NCBI RefSeq assembly: GCF_001659605.2
Contig: NC_035164.2
Coordinates: forward strand, 17,888,000 to 17,951,999
Length of the DNA stretch: 64,000 nt
Source of the DNA: Manihot esculenta
Lineage: Eukaryota; Streptophyta; Magnoliopsida; Malpighiales; Euphorbiaceae
Direction of reading: 5' to 3'
The position numbers and the translations under genes were made by a program. A model generated the notes under the pieces. That model did not search any database. It was not told the DNA's origin and worked only from the letters and a program-made list of their open reading frames with translations. Shown in pieces: positions 33,111 through 45,959 of the stretch. Position 1 is the stretch's first letter. Each line of letters opens with the position of its first letter.

Positions 33111-35334
33111 TGTAACGCCCCGGAAATCCGGACCGCTACCGGCGCTAGGATCCGGGTCGACTTAAGGCCGCCGGGACCCGTAGCAAGCCTGACATATAAC
33201 CTGTAAACCTGTATAATCCCATACATGATCAACAACATGCATAAAAATTAAAACTTTCCTTCATACATACTGTCATCAACTAACTCAACCTGTGCATACT
33301 CTGAACATATACATAACATAGTCCCTCTGTGGGATCTCATCAAGCCTTAAAGGCAAAACAACCTGTGTTGAGTTAGTTTACATAAACATCATAGCATAAG
33401 ATCATGTATATACAAAAGGGATTAACACAATATTATGGTCAAGCACAACTCTATCCTCAATAACCTCATTACATAACATCCTGAATATTTTTACATTTCA
33501 TCATAACACAATTGTCATGTCCACAGCTAACTATTACATACATATGACTTTTTCTCTTCTTGCCTTCTCTATCTATCCCGTACCTGCAAACCTGGGGGTT
33601 AGGGGAGAGGGGTGAGCTAGATGCCCAGTGAGTAGAACTATAAAAAGAATATTGAAAACATGCTATCATGAAATGCGTCACTGCACAAACAAATCACATC
33701 ACGGATGGACTGATTCAAAAATCCCTCAACTCCATGCCCGGCCCTATTATGGGCACCACAGGACTTCGTATTGCCCGGCCTTATTATGGACACCACAGGA
33801 CTTCGTACTCGGAGTTATTGCCCGGCCCTATTATGGGCACCACAGGTCTTCGTATTGCCCGGCCCTATTATGGGCACCACAGGACTTCGTATATAGAAGG
33901 CTAATGAATCATCCTAATGTCCATCCACTATCATCTATCACAACAATACAATGCGGCATAGTCGTGAATTCTAATGCAAACAACCTATAATATGATCATG
34001 ATGCATGAAGCATGATAAAAGCATTTCATTTCTTAATTTAAAAAGGTTAAGCTTAGTTCCACTCACCTCTGGCTGACTCTGACAAACTCTGTAGCAGCTG
34101 GCTCACTGCTGGGGTCCTTGGTTCCTCAGGTCCGAACCTACACAGGTGGACTCCAATGAGGGACCAATCATACATAGACATAACTCTAATATATCCCCCA
34201 AAAACCCCCTAAAACATCCTGAAAATATCACATAGAGATATGCATGGAGTGGCTGAACAGGGCACTTTCGGCGGCACCTTCGGCGGCCGAAAGTCCTGGA
34301 CAGAGACGAAACTCAGGTAGGTTCGGCGGCACCTTCGGCGGCCGAACTTCCCAGACAGAGACGAAAGTCTCCTTTCAGGGGCAACTTCGGCAGCCGAAAG
34401 GCCTGCCTCCCCAGCCACGTTCGGCGGCCGAAAGTGCCTTCGGCTGCCGAACCTGGTTTCTGCCAAAGGGCAGAAACTTGGCTCCTTTGTGCACTTTCGC
34501 CTCCAAACTCACCAATCATGCATACCACTCAACCAAAACATGCATACAAGTTCCTAGGAGCCTCAAAACATCAAATACCCCAACTACAACACTTCAAGCA
34601 TACTCAAACATGCCACATTGTTCAAAAAGTCATAAAAAACCCATAGGTTCAACATATACCCTAACATGCATTCTACCCATAGATCTTGCATAAAACTTAT
34701 TTAAAACACATAAGGAGCTTAAGATCGGCTCTTACCTCTTGAAGATCGAGAGGGAGACGACCTAAACTTGGAGATCCACGAAAATGAGCTCCTGAGTTCC
34801 CAAAGCTCCAAAACTTGGTTTAAATGCTCAAAACTTGCAATGTGAGTTTAAAACTCAAGGAAAATGGAAGAGATTTGGAGGAAGAACACAAGATTTGCAA
34901 AGGGAAGGTCGGAAGCTTGCTGTGGCCGAAAATGGGAGAAAGCTCGCCCATTTCGGCTAAGTGCCCCATTTATAGGTGGCTGGCCAGGCCACGTTCGGGG
35001 GCCGAATGCGCCTCCGCATCCATGCAAATGTTCGGTGGCCAAACTTGACTTTCGGCGGCCGAACCTGAACTTCCCTAACTCATGTTTTCGGGGGCCTAAC
35101 ATGCCTCCAAAACGCATGCATGTTCGGCGGCCGAACTTGACTTTCGGCGGCCGAACCTGGGTTTTCCTCCAATGCTATTTTCATGCAAAAACTCATTTAG
35201 TCTCATACTTAAAATCATTAAAATTCATGAAAACATCTTATAAAACATGTCTTTACCCTTCTAGAAGTTCCCGACATCCGAAATTTCCACCGGACGGTAG
35301 GAATTCCGATACCGGAGTCTAGCCGGGTATTACA
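33111..35334 (-). repeat. 3' LTR of chromovirus E
   Basis: 2224 bp, TG...CA ends, TATA box at 34968-34974 (minus strand), four-unit tandem repeat at 33736-33891, palindrome arrays at 34265-34460 and 34990-35160. Confidence 0.94.
33736..33891 (-). repeat. Four-unit 35-bp tandem repeat in LTR E
   Basis: On the plus strand the unit is GCCCGGCCCTATTATGGG, then CACCACAGGACTTCGTA, at 33736, 33773, 33820 and 33857. It repeats at 41320-41475 in the other LTR. The unit differs from those in LTRs A, C, D and F. Confidence 0.88.
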
Positions 35335-35371
35335 TTCTCCCCCCCTTAAGAACATTCGTCCCCGAATGTTC
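35335..35371 (-). other. Polypurine tract and conserved hairpin of element E
   Basis: On the minus strand an AAG, G-run, AGAA tract abuts the 3' LTR. The GAACATTCG/CGAATGTTC hairpin (35350-35371) is just upstream. Confidence 0.85.
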
Positions 35372-35443
35372 CTCACTAGCACACATAGCATGGCAAAGAA
35401 CATAACACACATACAAGGCACATAAACACATAGGGATCTAACC

Positions 35444-38400
35444 TTAAAAGAGATGAGGGTACTGCTGGAGCATAGACTCCCGTGTCTCCCAAGTGCATTC
35501 CTCTAAATTGTGGTGGTTCCACAGGACTTTCACCATTGGGATTTCCTTGTTTCTTAACTTTCTGATCTGGGTGTCTATGATCCATACTGGCTGTTCAACA
35601 TAGGTGAGATCCTCTTGGACCTCCACATTAGGCTCACTAAGAACCTTGCTCGGATCTGACACAAACTTCCTCAACATTGAAACATGGAAAACCGGATGGA
35701 TTCTTTCCATCGAAGCAGGTAAATCCAGCTTGTACGACACATTCCCAATCTTTTGCAAGATTTCAAAGGGTCCGATGTATCGTGGGGCTAGTTTACCCTT
35801 CTTCCCAAAGCGAACCACTCCCTTCATTGGAGACACCTTGAGCAATACCAGATCCCCCTCCTGAAACTCTAACTGTCTTCTGCGGACGTCTGCATAGCTC
35901 TTCTGTCTGCTTGCAGCAATCTTGATTCTTTCTCTGATTATGGGTACCACCCTGCTGGTGATCTCTACTAACTCAGGCCCTGCCAAGGCCTTTTCTCCAA
36001 CTTCCTCCCAGCAAACAGGTGATCTGCACTTCCTTCCGTACAAAGCTTCATATGGAGCCATCCCGATGCTCGGATGATGGCTGTTGTTGTAGGCAAACTC
36101 CACTAAAGGTAGATGTTGCCTCCAAGAACCGCCAAAGTCCAGCACACACATTCTAAGCATATCCTCGATAGTCTGGATGGTCCTTTCTGACTGTCCATCA
36201 GTCTGGGGGTGGAAGGCAGTACTGAAATCTAACCTAGTACCCAAGGCATTCTGCAGACTCCGCCAAAATCTGGAGGTGAACTGGGGCCCTCTATCTGACA
36301 CTATAGAAACAGGAACCCCATGCAGTCTGACTATCTCATCCACATACACCTGTGCCAACTTGTCCACAGAGTAGCCACTCCTGACAGGAACAAAGTGAGC
36401 AGATTTGGTGAGTCTGTCCACAATCACCCATATGGAGTCCAATCTGTTGGACGTCGCCGGTAGCCCCACTACGAAATCCATAGCTATATTCTCCCATTTC
36501 CACTCTGGAATAGGTAGCGGGTTAAGCATTCCAGCCGGCTTCTGATGTTCCAGCTTCACCCTCTGACATACTTCGCAGGCGGACACAAACTGTGCCACTT
36601 CTTTCTTCATCGCTGGCCACCAATAAACCTTCTTCAAATCTTGATACATCTTGGTGGCTCCGGGGTGAATGCTGTATCTTGCATTATGAGCTTCTCTCAT
36701 AATGTCTCCTTTTAGCCCAATGTCATCTGGTACACATAAACGACTCCCATAGCGGAGGATCCCCTTATTGTCGAATCTGAACTCACTGTCCTTGCCTGAC
36801 TGAACCGTCCTGGCAATCTTCACTAACTCTGGGTCCTCATGCTGTTTCTGAGCCACCTGCTCCAGAAACACGGGTGTCACTTTCATCTGAGCCACCAAGG
36901 CACCTGTACCAGTCAACTCCAACTGTAGACCTTCATCAATGAGCTTGTAAAACTCCTTCACCACTGGTCTCCTTTCTGCCGTGATGTGGGATAGACTGCC
37001 TAGTGACTTCCGGCTTAGGGCGTCTGCCACGACATTCGCCTTACCCGGATGATACTGAATCTTGCAATCATAGTCACTCAGCAGCTCCACCCATCTCCTC
37101 TGTCTCAAATTCAAATCTCTTTGACTCAGGATGTACTGTAGGCTCTTATGATCTGTAAAGATCTCACATTTTACCCCATAGAGGTAGTGCCTCCACATCT
37201 TGAGTGCAAAGATTACTGCTGCCATCTCAAGGTCATGTGTGGGGTAATTCAACTCATGCTTCTTCAGCTGCCTAGAAGCATAAGCGATCACCCTCTCATT
37301 CTGCATCAGTACACAACCCAGTCCCACACGGGACGCATCACAAAAGACTGTAAAGTCCTCATCACTAGATGGCAGAGCTAACACTGGTGCTGAAGTCAAC
37401 CTCTTCTTAAGCTCTTCAAAACTCTCTTCGCACTGGTCGGTCCACAGAAACTTCTGATTCTTCCTGGTTAGTCTGGTCAGAGGAGCTGCTATCTTTGAGA
37501 AGTCCTGAACGAACCTCCTGCAGTAACCTGCCAAACCCAAGAAACTCCTGATCTCCGTCACTGAAGTGGGTCTAGGCCAGTTAGCCACAGTTTCTGTCTT
37601 CTTGGGATCTACCTCAATACCATTCTCTGACACTACATGTCCCAAGAACGAAATGCTCCTTAGCCAGAACTCACACTTGGAGAACTTGGCATACAAGCCA
37701 TGTTCCCTCAAGGTCTGTAGAACCAACCTCAGATGATGGGCATGCTCCTCTGCATTCCTGGAATACACCAAGATATCATCTATGAAGACAATAACAAAGT
37801 GATCCAGGTACTGGCTAAACACTCTGTTCATGAGATCCATGAATGCTGCAGGGGCGTTAGTTAACCCGAACGGCATCACAAGGAACTCAAAATGCCCATA
37901 TCTGGTCCTGAAAGCCGTCTTTGGCACATCCTCATCCCTTATCCTTAGCTGATGGTACCCCGATCTTAGATCTATTTTGGAGAAACAACCCGCTCCGGCT
38001 AGCTGGTCGAATAGATCATCGATCCTAGGCAATGGGTACCTATTCTTGGTAGTGACTTTGTTCAACTGCCTGTAGTCGATACAAAGTCTAAGGGATCCAT
38101 CCTTCTTCCTCACAAACAAGACCGGAGCACCCCAAGGTGAGGTACTCTGTCGGATGAAACCCTTTTCTACCAGCTCTTGCAATTGCTCTTTCAACTCCTT
38201 TAACTCGGCTGGAGCCATCCTGTAGGGAGGGATAGAGATCGGTCTAGTTCCAGGCATCAACTCTATCTCGAACTCTATCTCCCTAGCAGGTGGTAAACCT
38301 GGAAGCTCATCAGGAAAGACATCCTGAAACTCTCTGACAACTGGCACCGAGGCCGGCTCCCTGACCTGACTGTCTAGCTCTCTCACATGAGCTAAGTACC

Positions 38401-40423
38401 CCTGACATCCCTTCCTAAGCAACCTACGAGCCTGAAGAGCTGATATCAGACCTCTAGGTGTGCCCCTCTTGTCTCCTCTAAAGACGACCTCTGACCCGTT
38501 CTGATCTCTGAACCTGACTACCTTGTCCCTGCAGTCCAAGGTAGCACCATGGGTAGATAGCCAATCCATCCCTAGAATGACGTCAAAGTCTGTCAAATCT
38601 AGAACCACAAGGTCGGCGGAGAGGCATCTTCCCTCAATAAAAACTGGACTGTACTGGCAGACTGACACTGCCACTGACGGGTCACACTTGGGTCCACTGA
38701 CCCATAGGGGACACTCTAACCCAGAGACTATCAGACCTAACCTCTCAACGGCTCTCGGAGCAATAAATGAATGAGATGCACCCGGGTCCATTAATGCATA
38801 CACATCAGAACACCCAATGACGAGATTACCTGACACCACGGTGTTGGATGTGTTAGCCTCCTGCTGTGTCATGGTGAAGATCCTGGCTGGAGCTGATGGA
38901 CCTTCACCTCGTGAACCAGAAGAAGAGGCTGCCCCTCTCCCTCTACCTCTGCCACTGCCCTGGGTTGTGGCTGGAACTGCTGGCTGTGCCACACTACCAG
39001 AAGCTGTCTGCTGGGGCTGGCCCATAAAAGGCGCTCTAGGACAATCCCGAGCTATGTGTCCCTCCTGTCCACATCTGAAACATGCATTAGTCCCAGCTCG
39101 ACACACTCCCCTGTGCGGTCTTCCACATCTCTGGCATTCTGTACCATCTGAGCCTGAGCTCGAGCCACCGCCAAATCCCAGACCGGATTTCAACTTGTTC
39201 CAAAACTTATTCTTCTTCGGCTTCTTGGTGGTGCTATCCCACCTCTTCTTACCTGAGCTCTGAGAAGAGAAACCTGGTCCTCCTCTGCTTGGGGTCTTAA
39301 CCCCTGAAGACTGGGTCACTGACTGCCTCACTGACCCCTCAACTATAGCACTTGCCTCCATTCTTCGAGCCATATCCACCACAGTGTGGAAACTTTCTCT
39401 CTCAGCTGACTGAACTAACGAGGAGTACCTGGAATGCAGCTTCATAACATATTTCTTGGCTTTCTTCGTATCTGAATCTAGAGCTTGCCCTGAAAAAGGC
39501 AATAGCTCCAAGAATTTATCCGTGAACTCCTCTACACTCATGTGCTCTGACTGCCTCAGTTGCTCAAACTCAATCATTTTCAGTTCTCTAGAACTGTCTG
39601 GAAAAGCCCATCCAGCGAACTCATTCGCAAATTCCTCCCATGTCATACCGTCTAGTCTCGGGTCCACATAACACTTGAACCATTCCCGTGCCTTCTTGCA
39701 CTTTAAAGTGAACCCTGCCATCTGAATGGCCCTGCTGTCACTTACCCCTAGCTCATCAGTTATTTTCTTCACCACTCTCAGATACTCAAAGGGGTCATCC
39801 CCTGACTTGTATTTGGGAGCATCTAGCTTAAGGTAATCTGTCATCTTTACCTTGCTCCCATCGACTGAGCTAGGTCTAGGAGGTTGAGTAACTGGGGCTG
39901 CTGGTTCTGTAGGTGGTGGAGGTGGAGGTGCAGCATTCCCCGAGGTGGGGTTTGCCGGGTTTGGATAGAAGGGTGAGGGTGGATAAGCTGGGTACTGCGT
40001 ATAGGGTGGATAGAAAGGTGGATAGGGCATGTAGGTAGGGTAGGGGTTAAAGCTGGAGTAATCCGATGTGCCTCCCATCGGATACCCTGAACCCTGTGGG
40101 AAAGGTGGATAATGGGGTGGAAAACCAAACCCCGAGGCCTGAACGCCTCCCTGAGACTCCCCTGTCCCTTCTTCCTGCATGCTCACATCCAGGTTCCCAT
40201 CCCTCCTCTGATCCTCTTCCATAACCTCCCTCACATCTGAAGAACTTCCTCCTCTATCAGTCCCCCTTCTGCTGGCATCAAAAGACCTTCTAGGGTCCCT
40301 TGACACTCTCTCTCTGTTGGCTCTACAAGACATTGCCCTAGGCAATGTAGGAGGACGGGCGCTCATGCCCTCATCCTCTGGTGGGACTCCCGTCAATCGC
40401 GCAGATCGACGAGTTCCTCTCAT
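35444..40423 (-). CDS. Intact chromovirus gag-pol polyprotein (1659 aa)
   Basis: The frame is open from 40456. I prefer the ATG at 40421-40423 ([12 protein letters not shown]), 8 nt after a splice-acceptor-like TTTTTCAG and shared with element C. In the 1670-residue open frame the parts are as follows. Gag core, 200-370. A knuckle-like CQRC...HRGVC (441-452) and the CCHC knuckle (459-472). Protease DPGAS at 557-561. [11 protein letters not shown] at 791 and FIDD at 891-894. RNase H acidic residues D1040, E1077, D1102 and D1145. Integrase zinc ligands H1257, H1264, C1294 and C1297. Core D1327, D1388 and E1424 (exact 35-residue spacing). GPF at 1562. C-terminal chromodomain from about 1620, ending QQYPHLF. 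No stop or frameshift. A gag-pol fusion in one frame is usual for this clade. Confidence 0.95.
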   Translation of the reverse strand: MRGTRRSARLTGVPPEDEGMSARPPTLPRAMSCRANRERVSRDPRRSFDASRRGTDRGGSSSDVREVMEEDQRRDGNLDVSMQEEGTGESQGGVQASGFGFPPHYPPFPQGSGYPMGGTSDYSSFNPYPTYMPYPPFYPPYTQYPAYPPSPFYPNPANPTSGNAAPPPPPPTEPAAPVTQPPRPSSVDGSKVKMTDYLKLDAPKYKSGDDPFEYLRVVKKITDELGVSDSRAIQMAGFTLKCKKAREWFKCYVDPRLDGMTWEEFANEFAGWAFPDSSRELKMIEFEQLRQSEHMSVEEFTDKFLELLPFSGQALDSDTKKAKKYVMKLHSRYSSLVQSAERESFHTVVDMARRMEASAIVEGSVRQSVTQSSGVKTPSRGGPGFSSQSSGKKRWDSTTKKPKKNKFWNKLKSGLGFGGGSSSGSDGTECQRCGRPHRGVCRAGTNACFRCGQEGHIARDCPRAPFMGQPQQTASGSVAQPAVPATTQGSGRGRGRGAASSSGSRGEGPSAPARIFTMTQQEANTSNTVVSGNLVIGCSDVYALMDPGASHSFIAPRAVERLGLIVSGLECPLWVSGPKCDPSVAVSVCQYSPVFIEGRCLSADLVVLDLTDFDVILGMDWLSTHGATLDCRDKVVRFRDQNGSEVVFRGDKRGTPRGLISALQARRLLRKGCQGYLAHVRELDSQVREPASVPVVREFQDVFPDELPGLPPAREIEFEIELMPGTRPISIPPYRMAPAELKELKEQLQELVEKGFIRQSTSPWGAPVLFVRKKDGSLRLCIDYRQLNKVTTKNRYPLPRIDDLFDQLAGAGCFSKIDLRSGYHQLRIRDEDVPKTAFRTRYGHFEFLVMPFGLTNAPAAFMDLMNRVFSQYLDHFVIVFIDDILVYSRNAEEHAHHLRLVLQTLREHGLYAKFSKCEFWLRSISFLGHVVSENGIEVDPKKTETVANWPRPTSVTEIRSFLGLAGYCRRFVQDFSKIAAPLTRLTRKNQKFLWTDQCEESFEELKKRLTSAPVLALPSSDEDFTVFCDASRVGLGCVLMQNERVIAYASRQLKKHELNYPTHDLEMAAVIFALKMWRHYLYGVKCEIFTDHKSLQYILSQRDLNLRQRRWVELLSDYDCKIQYHPGKANVVADALSRKSLGSLSHITAERRPVVKEFYKLIDEGLQLELTGTGALVAQMKVTPVFLEQVAQKQHEDPELVKIARTVQSGKDSEFRFDNKGILRYGSRLCVPDDIGLKGDIMREAHNARYSIHPGATKMYQDLKKVYWWPAMKKEVAQFVSACEVCQRVKLEHQKPAGMLNPLPIPEWKWENIAMDFVVGLPATSNRLDSIWVIVDRLTKSAHFVPVRSGYSVDKLAQVYVDEIVRLHGVPVSIVSDRGPQFTSRFWRSLQNALGTRLDFSTAFHPQTDGQSERTIQTIEDMLRMCVLDFGGSWRQHLPLVEFAYNNSHHPSIGMAPYEALYGRKCRSPVCWEEVGEKALAGPELVEITSRVVPIIRERIKIAASRQKSYADVRRRQLEFQEGDLVLLKVSPMKGVVRFGKKGKLAPRYIGPFEILQKIGNVSYKLDLPASMERIHPVFHVSMLRKFVSDPSKVLSEPNVEVQEDLTYVEQPVWIIDTQIRKLRNKEIPMVKVLWNHHNLEECTWETRESMLQQYPHLF

Positions 40424-40678
40424 CCTATTCTCTGAAAAACAGCTCACAACAAGCAAACATTAGCATCATATGGTTCATGTGGGCACACATGAACCCTCAT
40501 CACATACATCACATAGCATAGCATATCATCAATGCACATGTACAAAATCATGGCATTTCACATTATCATACAAGACAGGACTCAACATCCTATCCTAGTG
40601 GACATGACCTTCCTATTGTGCTTGACCTTCTAGAACATCTATGAGCCCGACACTCTAGGTCCGATCCTATGAACCTAG
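40424..40678 (-). other. Untranslated leader of element E
   Basis: Short and non-coding. On the minus strand it ends GAGCTGTTTTTCAG then 8 nt then ATG, a good acceptor-like context. Confidence 0.7.
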
Positions 40679-40691
40679 GGCTCTGATACCA
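40679..40691 (-). other. Primer binding site of element E
   Basis: The minus strand reads TGGTATCAGAGCC, three bases inside the LTR. Initiator-Met tRNA type. Confidence 0.92.
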
Positions 40692-40694
40692 TTC

Positions 40695-42918
40695 TGTAAC
40701 GCCCCGGAAATCCGGACCGCTACCGGCGCTAGGATCCGGGTCGACTTAAGGCCGCCGGGACCCGTAGCAAGCCTGACATATAACCTGTAAACCTGTATAA
40801 TCCCATACATGATCAACAACATGCATAAAAATTAAAACTTTCCTTCATACATACTATCATCAACTAACTCAACCTGTGCATACTCTGAACATATACATAA
40901 CATAGTCCCTCTGTGGGATCTCATCAAGCCTTAAAGGCAAAACAACCTGTGTTGAGTTAGTTTACATAAACATCATAGCATAAGATCATGTATATACAAA
41001 AGGGATTAACACAATATTATGGTCAAGCACAACTCTATCCTCAATAACCTCATTACATAACATCCTGAATATTTTTACATTTCATCATAACACAATTGTC
41101 ATGTCCACAGCTAACTATTACATACATATGACTTTTTCTCTTCTTGCCTTCTCTATCTATCCCGTACCTGCAAACCTGGGGGTTAGGGGAGAGGGGTGAG
41201 CTAGATGCCCAGTGAGTAGAACTATAAAAAGAATATTGAAAACATGCTATCATGAAATGCGTCACTGCACAAACAAATCACATCACGGATGGACTGATTC
41301 AAAAATCCCTCAACTCCATGCCCGGCCCTATTATGGGCACCACAGGACTTCGTATTGCCCGGCCCTATTATGGGCACCACAGGACTTCGTACTCGGAGTT
41401 ATTGCCCGGCCCTATTATGGGCACCACAGGTCTTCGTATTGCCCGGCCCTATTATGGGCACCACAGGACTTCGTATATAGAAGGCTAATGAATCATCCTA
41501 ATGTCCATCCACTATCATCTATCACAACAATACAATGCGGCATAGTCGTGAATTCTAATGCAAACAACCTATAATATGATCATGATGCATGAAGCATGAT
41601 AAAAGCATTTCATTTCTTAATTTAAAAAGGTTAAGCTTAGTTCCACTCACCTCTGGCTGACTCTGACAAACTCTGTAGCAGCTGGCTCACTGCTGGGGTC
41701 CTTGGTTCCTCGGGTCCGAACCTACACAGGTGGAATCCAATGAGGGACCAATCATACATAGACATAACTCTAATATATCCCCCAAAAACCCCCTAAAACA
41801 TCCTGAAAATATCACATAGAGATATGCATGGAGTGGCTGAACAGGGCACTTTCGGCGGCACCTTCAGCGGCCGAAAGTCCTGGACAGAGACAAAACTCAG
41901 GTAGGTTCGGCGGCACCTTCGGCGGCCGAACTTCCTAGACAGAGACGAAAGTCTCCTTTCGGGGGCAACTTCGGCAGCCGAAAGGCCTGCCTCCCCAGCC
42001 ACGTTCGGCGGCCGAAAGTGCCTTCGGCTGCCGAACCTGGTTTCTGCCAAAGGGCAGAAACGTGGCTCCTTTGTGCACTTTCGCCTCCAAACTCACCAAT
42101 CATGCATACCACTCAACCAAAACATGCATACAAGTTCCTAGGAGCCTCAAAACATCAAATACCCCAACTACAACACTTCAAGCATACTCAAACATGCCAC
42201 ATTGTTCAAAAAGTCATCAAAAACCCATAGGTTCAACATATACCCTAACATGCATTCTACCCATAGATCTTGCATAAAACTTATTTAAAACACATAAGGA
42301 GCTTAAGATCGGCTCTTACCTCTTGAAGATCGAGAGGGAGACGACCTAAACTTGGAGATCCACGAAAATGAGCTCCTGAGTTCCCAAAGCTCCAAAACTT
42401 GGTTTAAATGCTCAAAACTTGCAATGTGAGTTTAAAACTCAAGGAAAATGGAAGAGATTTGGAGGAAGAACACAAGATTTGCAAAGGGAAGGTCGGAAGC
42501 TTGCTGTGGCCGAAAATGGGAGAAAGCTCGCCCATTTCGGCTAAGTGCCCCATTTATAGGTGGCTGGCCAGGCCACGTTCGGGGGCCGAATGCGCCTCCG
42601 CATCCATGCAAATGTTCGGCGGCCGAACTTGACTTTCGGCGGCCGAACCTGAACTTCCCTAACTCATGTTTTCGGGGGCCTAACGTGCCTCCAAAACGCA
42701 TGCATGTTCGGCGGCCGAACTTGACTTTCGGCGGCCGAACCTGGGTTTTCCTCCAATGCTATTTTCATGCAAAAACTCATTTAGTCTCATACTTAAAATC
42801 ATTAAAATTCATGAAAACATCTTATAAAACATGTCTTTACCCTTCTAGAAGTTCCCGACATCCGAAATTTCCACCGGACGGTAGGAATTCCGATACCGGA
42901 GTCTAGCCGGGTATTACA
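40695..42918 (-). repeat. 5' LTR of chromovirus E
   Basis: 2224 bp, nearly identical to 33111-35334. It carries the promoter that would drive E, tandem repeat 41320-41475, and minus-strand splice-donor-like sites at 42319 (AAGAG/GTAAGAG) and 41650 (CCAGAG/GTGAGTGG). Confidence 0.94.
42552..42558 (-). promoter_or_regulatory. TATA box of the E 5' LTR
   Basis: The minus strand reads TATAAAT in CCTATAAATGGGG, flanked on both sides by TTCGGCGGCCGAA-type palindromes. Confidence 0.75.
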
Positions 42919-42923
42919 ACTTG

Positions 42924-44227
42924 GGCAATTAAATAATAAAAGTAAAAATAAAGGGGGTTTGTTTTTTATGATAGAGAGCTGAAATTTAAAAATTAAGTAG
43001 TAGAAGAAAGCAATAATTTGAAAAGATAAGTAAATCAATGGGAGAAAGACTCTAGTTGAAGTATGGATCTATTTCAGTTGTTTAGAATTGATCATTGATT
43101 CTTTGTTACTCCTATTTATTTCAATAAATTAGTTTAGGTTATGGAAGACGCTTCTCACAACCAAATTCCTCCTTAGTTTTAGTTTGATTAGGAAACGTTC
43201 ACTAATCAAACACTAGTTAACAAGTTGCCAAGGAACGTCCTTGGGGTTTTTTACTTTTCAACTGTTAACTGCATTAAGACTTAGAGAAACCTAATTCTAA
43301 CCTTGCCAACTGCGTGGTCAAGTTTAGATTATGCAACCAAGTGTGCTTGTGTTCAAACAATCTAAGCAATTACAAACCTAAATTATTTAAACTAATAATT
43401 TATCACTTATGCAATTAAAAACAACAGGCCTTAATTGATTCTAATAACAAAGCAATAATAGCATGAAGAACAAGTTGCATAAATATTGAAAAATAGAAGC
43501 TTAACAATGGAGTTTTAAATCTCCCAATTCGTCACAAAACTGAAATTTTCCAACTTCAACTAGAAAAGAAGATGTTTAGCTACTCATGATGAACAAAAAT
43601 ACACAAAAAAGAAAGAAGAGAAGTAGAGGAAGAGAGTTGTTGTGTTGCTGCCGAAATTCTGCAGTGAATTCGATTCCCCATTTTGCTGGTTTGTGGCTGT
43701 CTCCCTTTATAGGTGAAGAGTCCTAGTCCAATTAGGATTTGGAATCCTAATTTTACTTGGTCTTTTGTGGTATTTTATTCCTTCTTTGCTTTTGTATTTA
43801 AACATGAATAAATCTTCTTCTTGGAGAAAGTCTTTCTTAAGAGTGACTCTTGGAGATATCATAGGATTGGTCTTGTGATGTTTGAAGTAGGATAGGACTC
43901 CAACACTTTTGAAATTCTGATTTTTACTTTTTCCCACGCTGCTGTCCTTGTCTACGTCAGTTTGATTTGGGCAGTTGATTTGCCCAAATCGCTTGCCCAT
44001 ATCATTTCTGCAAGTCAGTCCCAGATTTTTGCTTTAGCTTCCTGCAAGTGATTTGGCCAAATCACTTTGACCCAATCAATTTTCCAGCTTTTTCTGCAAT
44101 TTTTCTCGAAGTTTCCATTTTCTTCCTTTTCTGCAAAAAATATCATAAAAATATAAATTAAAATAGAAAAATTTGTAATTAAATAGTAATAAAGATAATA
44201 AAAATGTGGCTAAATTATGCTTAATCA
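42924..44227 (-). repeat. 5' LTR of the Athila-like element, outer part
   Basis: It continues from 33110 and matches 27640-28945. It ends at the TGATTAAGC start (minus strand), followed by the ATACT duplication. Confidence 0.9.
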
Positions 44228-44394
44228 ATACTCTACCTTTTCAGGAGTATGCGAGTCTTGATAATGAATCGGGTGTTAAAGTGTCTGGGTCTTCATTTCC
44301 TCGGGTAGGAATATGTTACTTATCAGATCCTTGCAATGTGGACCTGTTCTGTGGTGACAGCTTATAACTTACTTTGGATGATTGTTATATAGCA
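44228..44394 (-). repeat. Fragment 3 of the Tat-like element X LTR
   Basis: It matches 47219-47381 (CTCTACCTTT, CTTGATAATGAATCG, GTTACTTATCA). Its end TATAGCA gives a TG start on the minus strand, preceded there by a purine run (CGGGGGACCTCTAA) as polypurine tract. Confidence 0.83.
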
Positions 44395-45700
44395 TTAGAG
44401 GTCCCCCGCTGGTTTTCGATTCTACAAATTTGAAGGTGATAGTTGTCCACAACCCTCTTCCTTTTATCTATCAATCAAGACTTGAATAATTGATAAAAAT
44501 TGCTAGGGGGTCAACACCCAATTATAATACCTCGACTGGTCATAAAATAACCCATCCTTTTTCATAAAATGGGACTGATACCCGAGCATGTGGCCTGGCG
44601 GTTACCCGCCTTTCGGCATGAAATAGCTTTGACAAAATCTTTATATGGGCTATCACCCTGTTGCCGAGTCTGGCTAATACCTGCCTTACTTGTGGGTATC
44701 TCCTGCCTTACAGACATTTATATGGGACTAACACATGGTCATTGAGCCTGGTGGGTACCTTCCTTTCAAATTTCCGCCTGGTATGAATGCCTTGATTTAA
44801 TAGCACCAATGCTCGATCTTTCAGTCTAGCTTATACTTGACCTGTGGTCTTAGAACTTTTTATAGAGGACTTAACATCTGAATTATGGTCCAGCGGAAAT
44901 CATCTTGTGACCTAATACTAAATGCCTTAGAAACTTCTTATGAAAAGGGACTAACACTCGAGTCTTCTAGCCTGACGTATTCCCACCTTGAGGCTTATTA
45001 TGAAATGCTTTAGAAACACCTTGTGAGATGGGGCTAACACCCAGTCTTCTGGTCTAATGAGTTCTCGACTTATGGCTTTGTTTAATGGGACTAACACCCG
45101 ATCTTCTAGCTTGACAGATTCCCGATTTATGGCTTTTTCTAATGAAATTAACATTCGATCTTCTAGCCTGATGGATTCTTTCTTGTGGCCTGGCGTATAA
45201 GTTTTCTTGCTTATTCGGGACCCATGCTAGGATGGCCTCGTGGCCTTGTTATGCGGAATCGATGCCCAGATGGCTTATGGCCTTATTATGCAGGACCCAT
45301 GCCTGGATGGCCTTGTGGCCTTGCATGAATGTTTGTTTTCACGAACCAACGCCTGAATTATAGCCTGGTTGAAGTTGCATTATGGCTTGGCATGAGATGC
45401 CTTGCTATACGGGACCGACGCCCGGATGGTCTTGTGGCCCTTTATTGGGGCTAATGCCCGAATGGCCTGACGAATTCCCCACCTTGTGACCTGGCATGAG
45501 ATACCTTATTATGCGGGACCGACATCCGAATGGCCTTGTGGCCCTTTATTAGGGCTAGCGCCCGGATGGCCTGACGGGTTTTTGTCTTGTGGCTTTTGTT
45601 CTTATCTCCATGCTTTTATCCATCCAACGTTTCTGATTTTTCTATATATATATAAAAAAAAAGTTTTAAAGAATGCATCCTAGTTTTATAACATTTTCAT
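44395..45700 (-). repeat. Degenerate tandem repeats, 3' region of element X
   Basis: Diverged units recur: GGGACTAACACCCGATCTTCTAGC with a spacer of roughly 55-80 bp at about 44940-45180, and GGGACC-GATGCC-GGATGGCC-TTGTGGCC units of roughly 50 bp at 45220-45590. They lie between gag and the 3' LTR. A related array with an 82-bp period occurs in the matching place of element Y. No gene is visible. Confidence 0.65.
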
Positions 45701-45959
45701 AAATCACAAACATTTTTCTAAGGATAAAATAAAAGACTCGGTCGTCTGACTTGACCAGTTTCAAAACTTGAAGTTGGACCCAAGAGCTAAACATCTATGA
45801 CATCCTTCGTATTTTCATCCTTATCAAAACTCGATCCTTCTGTAATTGCATGAATAAACCCTACAGGTTCACTGCAGAAAAGCCAACCTAGAGGCAGACC
45901 TATACGAACAGACCGACCTTCTTCTTCTTTTGTTGTATATTATTATTTCTTCTTTTCCT

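Larger units (their letters stand above)
33111..42918 (-). mobile_element. Chromovirus element E (Tekay/Del-like), structurally complete
   Basis: It is 9808 bp with a perfect duplication ACTTG (33106-33110 and 42919-42923). The LTRs are both 2224 bp, and by hand count they differ at 14 positions with no indels (0.6%). It has a Met-type primer site, a single open gag-pol frame with all catalytic motifs, the hairpin and a polypurine tract. This is the only apparently autonomous and the youngest insertion in the window, placed in the 5' LTR of the Athila-like element. Confidence 0.96.
27520..44227 (-). mobile_element. Athila-like gypsy element with chromovirus E nested in its 5' LTR
   Basis: A perfect duplication ATACT flanks it (27515-27519, 44228-44232). 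The 3' LTR is 27520-28945 (1426 bp). The 5' LTR is 32987-33110 plus 42924-44227 (1428 bp after removal of E). The internal region of only 4 kb has an Athila-type primer site, gag, protease and the start of RT, but no RT core, RNase H or integrase. It is therefore an internally deleted, non-autonomous copy. Confidence 0.9.

Noticed and set aside
33736..33891. Regular 35-bp repeats with spacers, CRISPR-like at first sight
   Set aside because: Only four units with uneven spacers, in a plant LTR and duplicated in its partner LTR; no cas genes. It is an LTR tandem repeat.
38817..39263. 148-codon plus-strand frame
   Set aside because: Shadow of the intact gag frame of element E on the opposite strand.
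40421..40456. The upstream ATG at 40454-40456 as the gag-pol start
   Set aside because: The 11 codons before MRGTRRS overlap an acceptor-like pyrimidine tract and CAG. The ATG at 40421-40423 is shared with element C in the same context, so I chose it, though the upstream start is not excluded.
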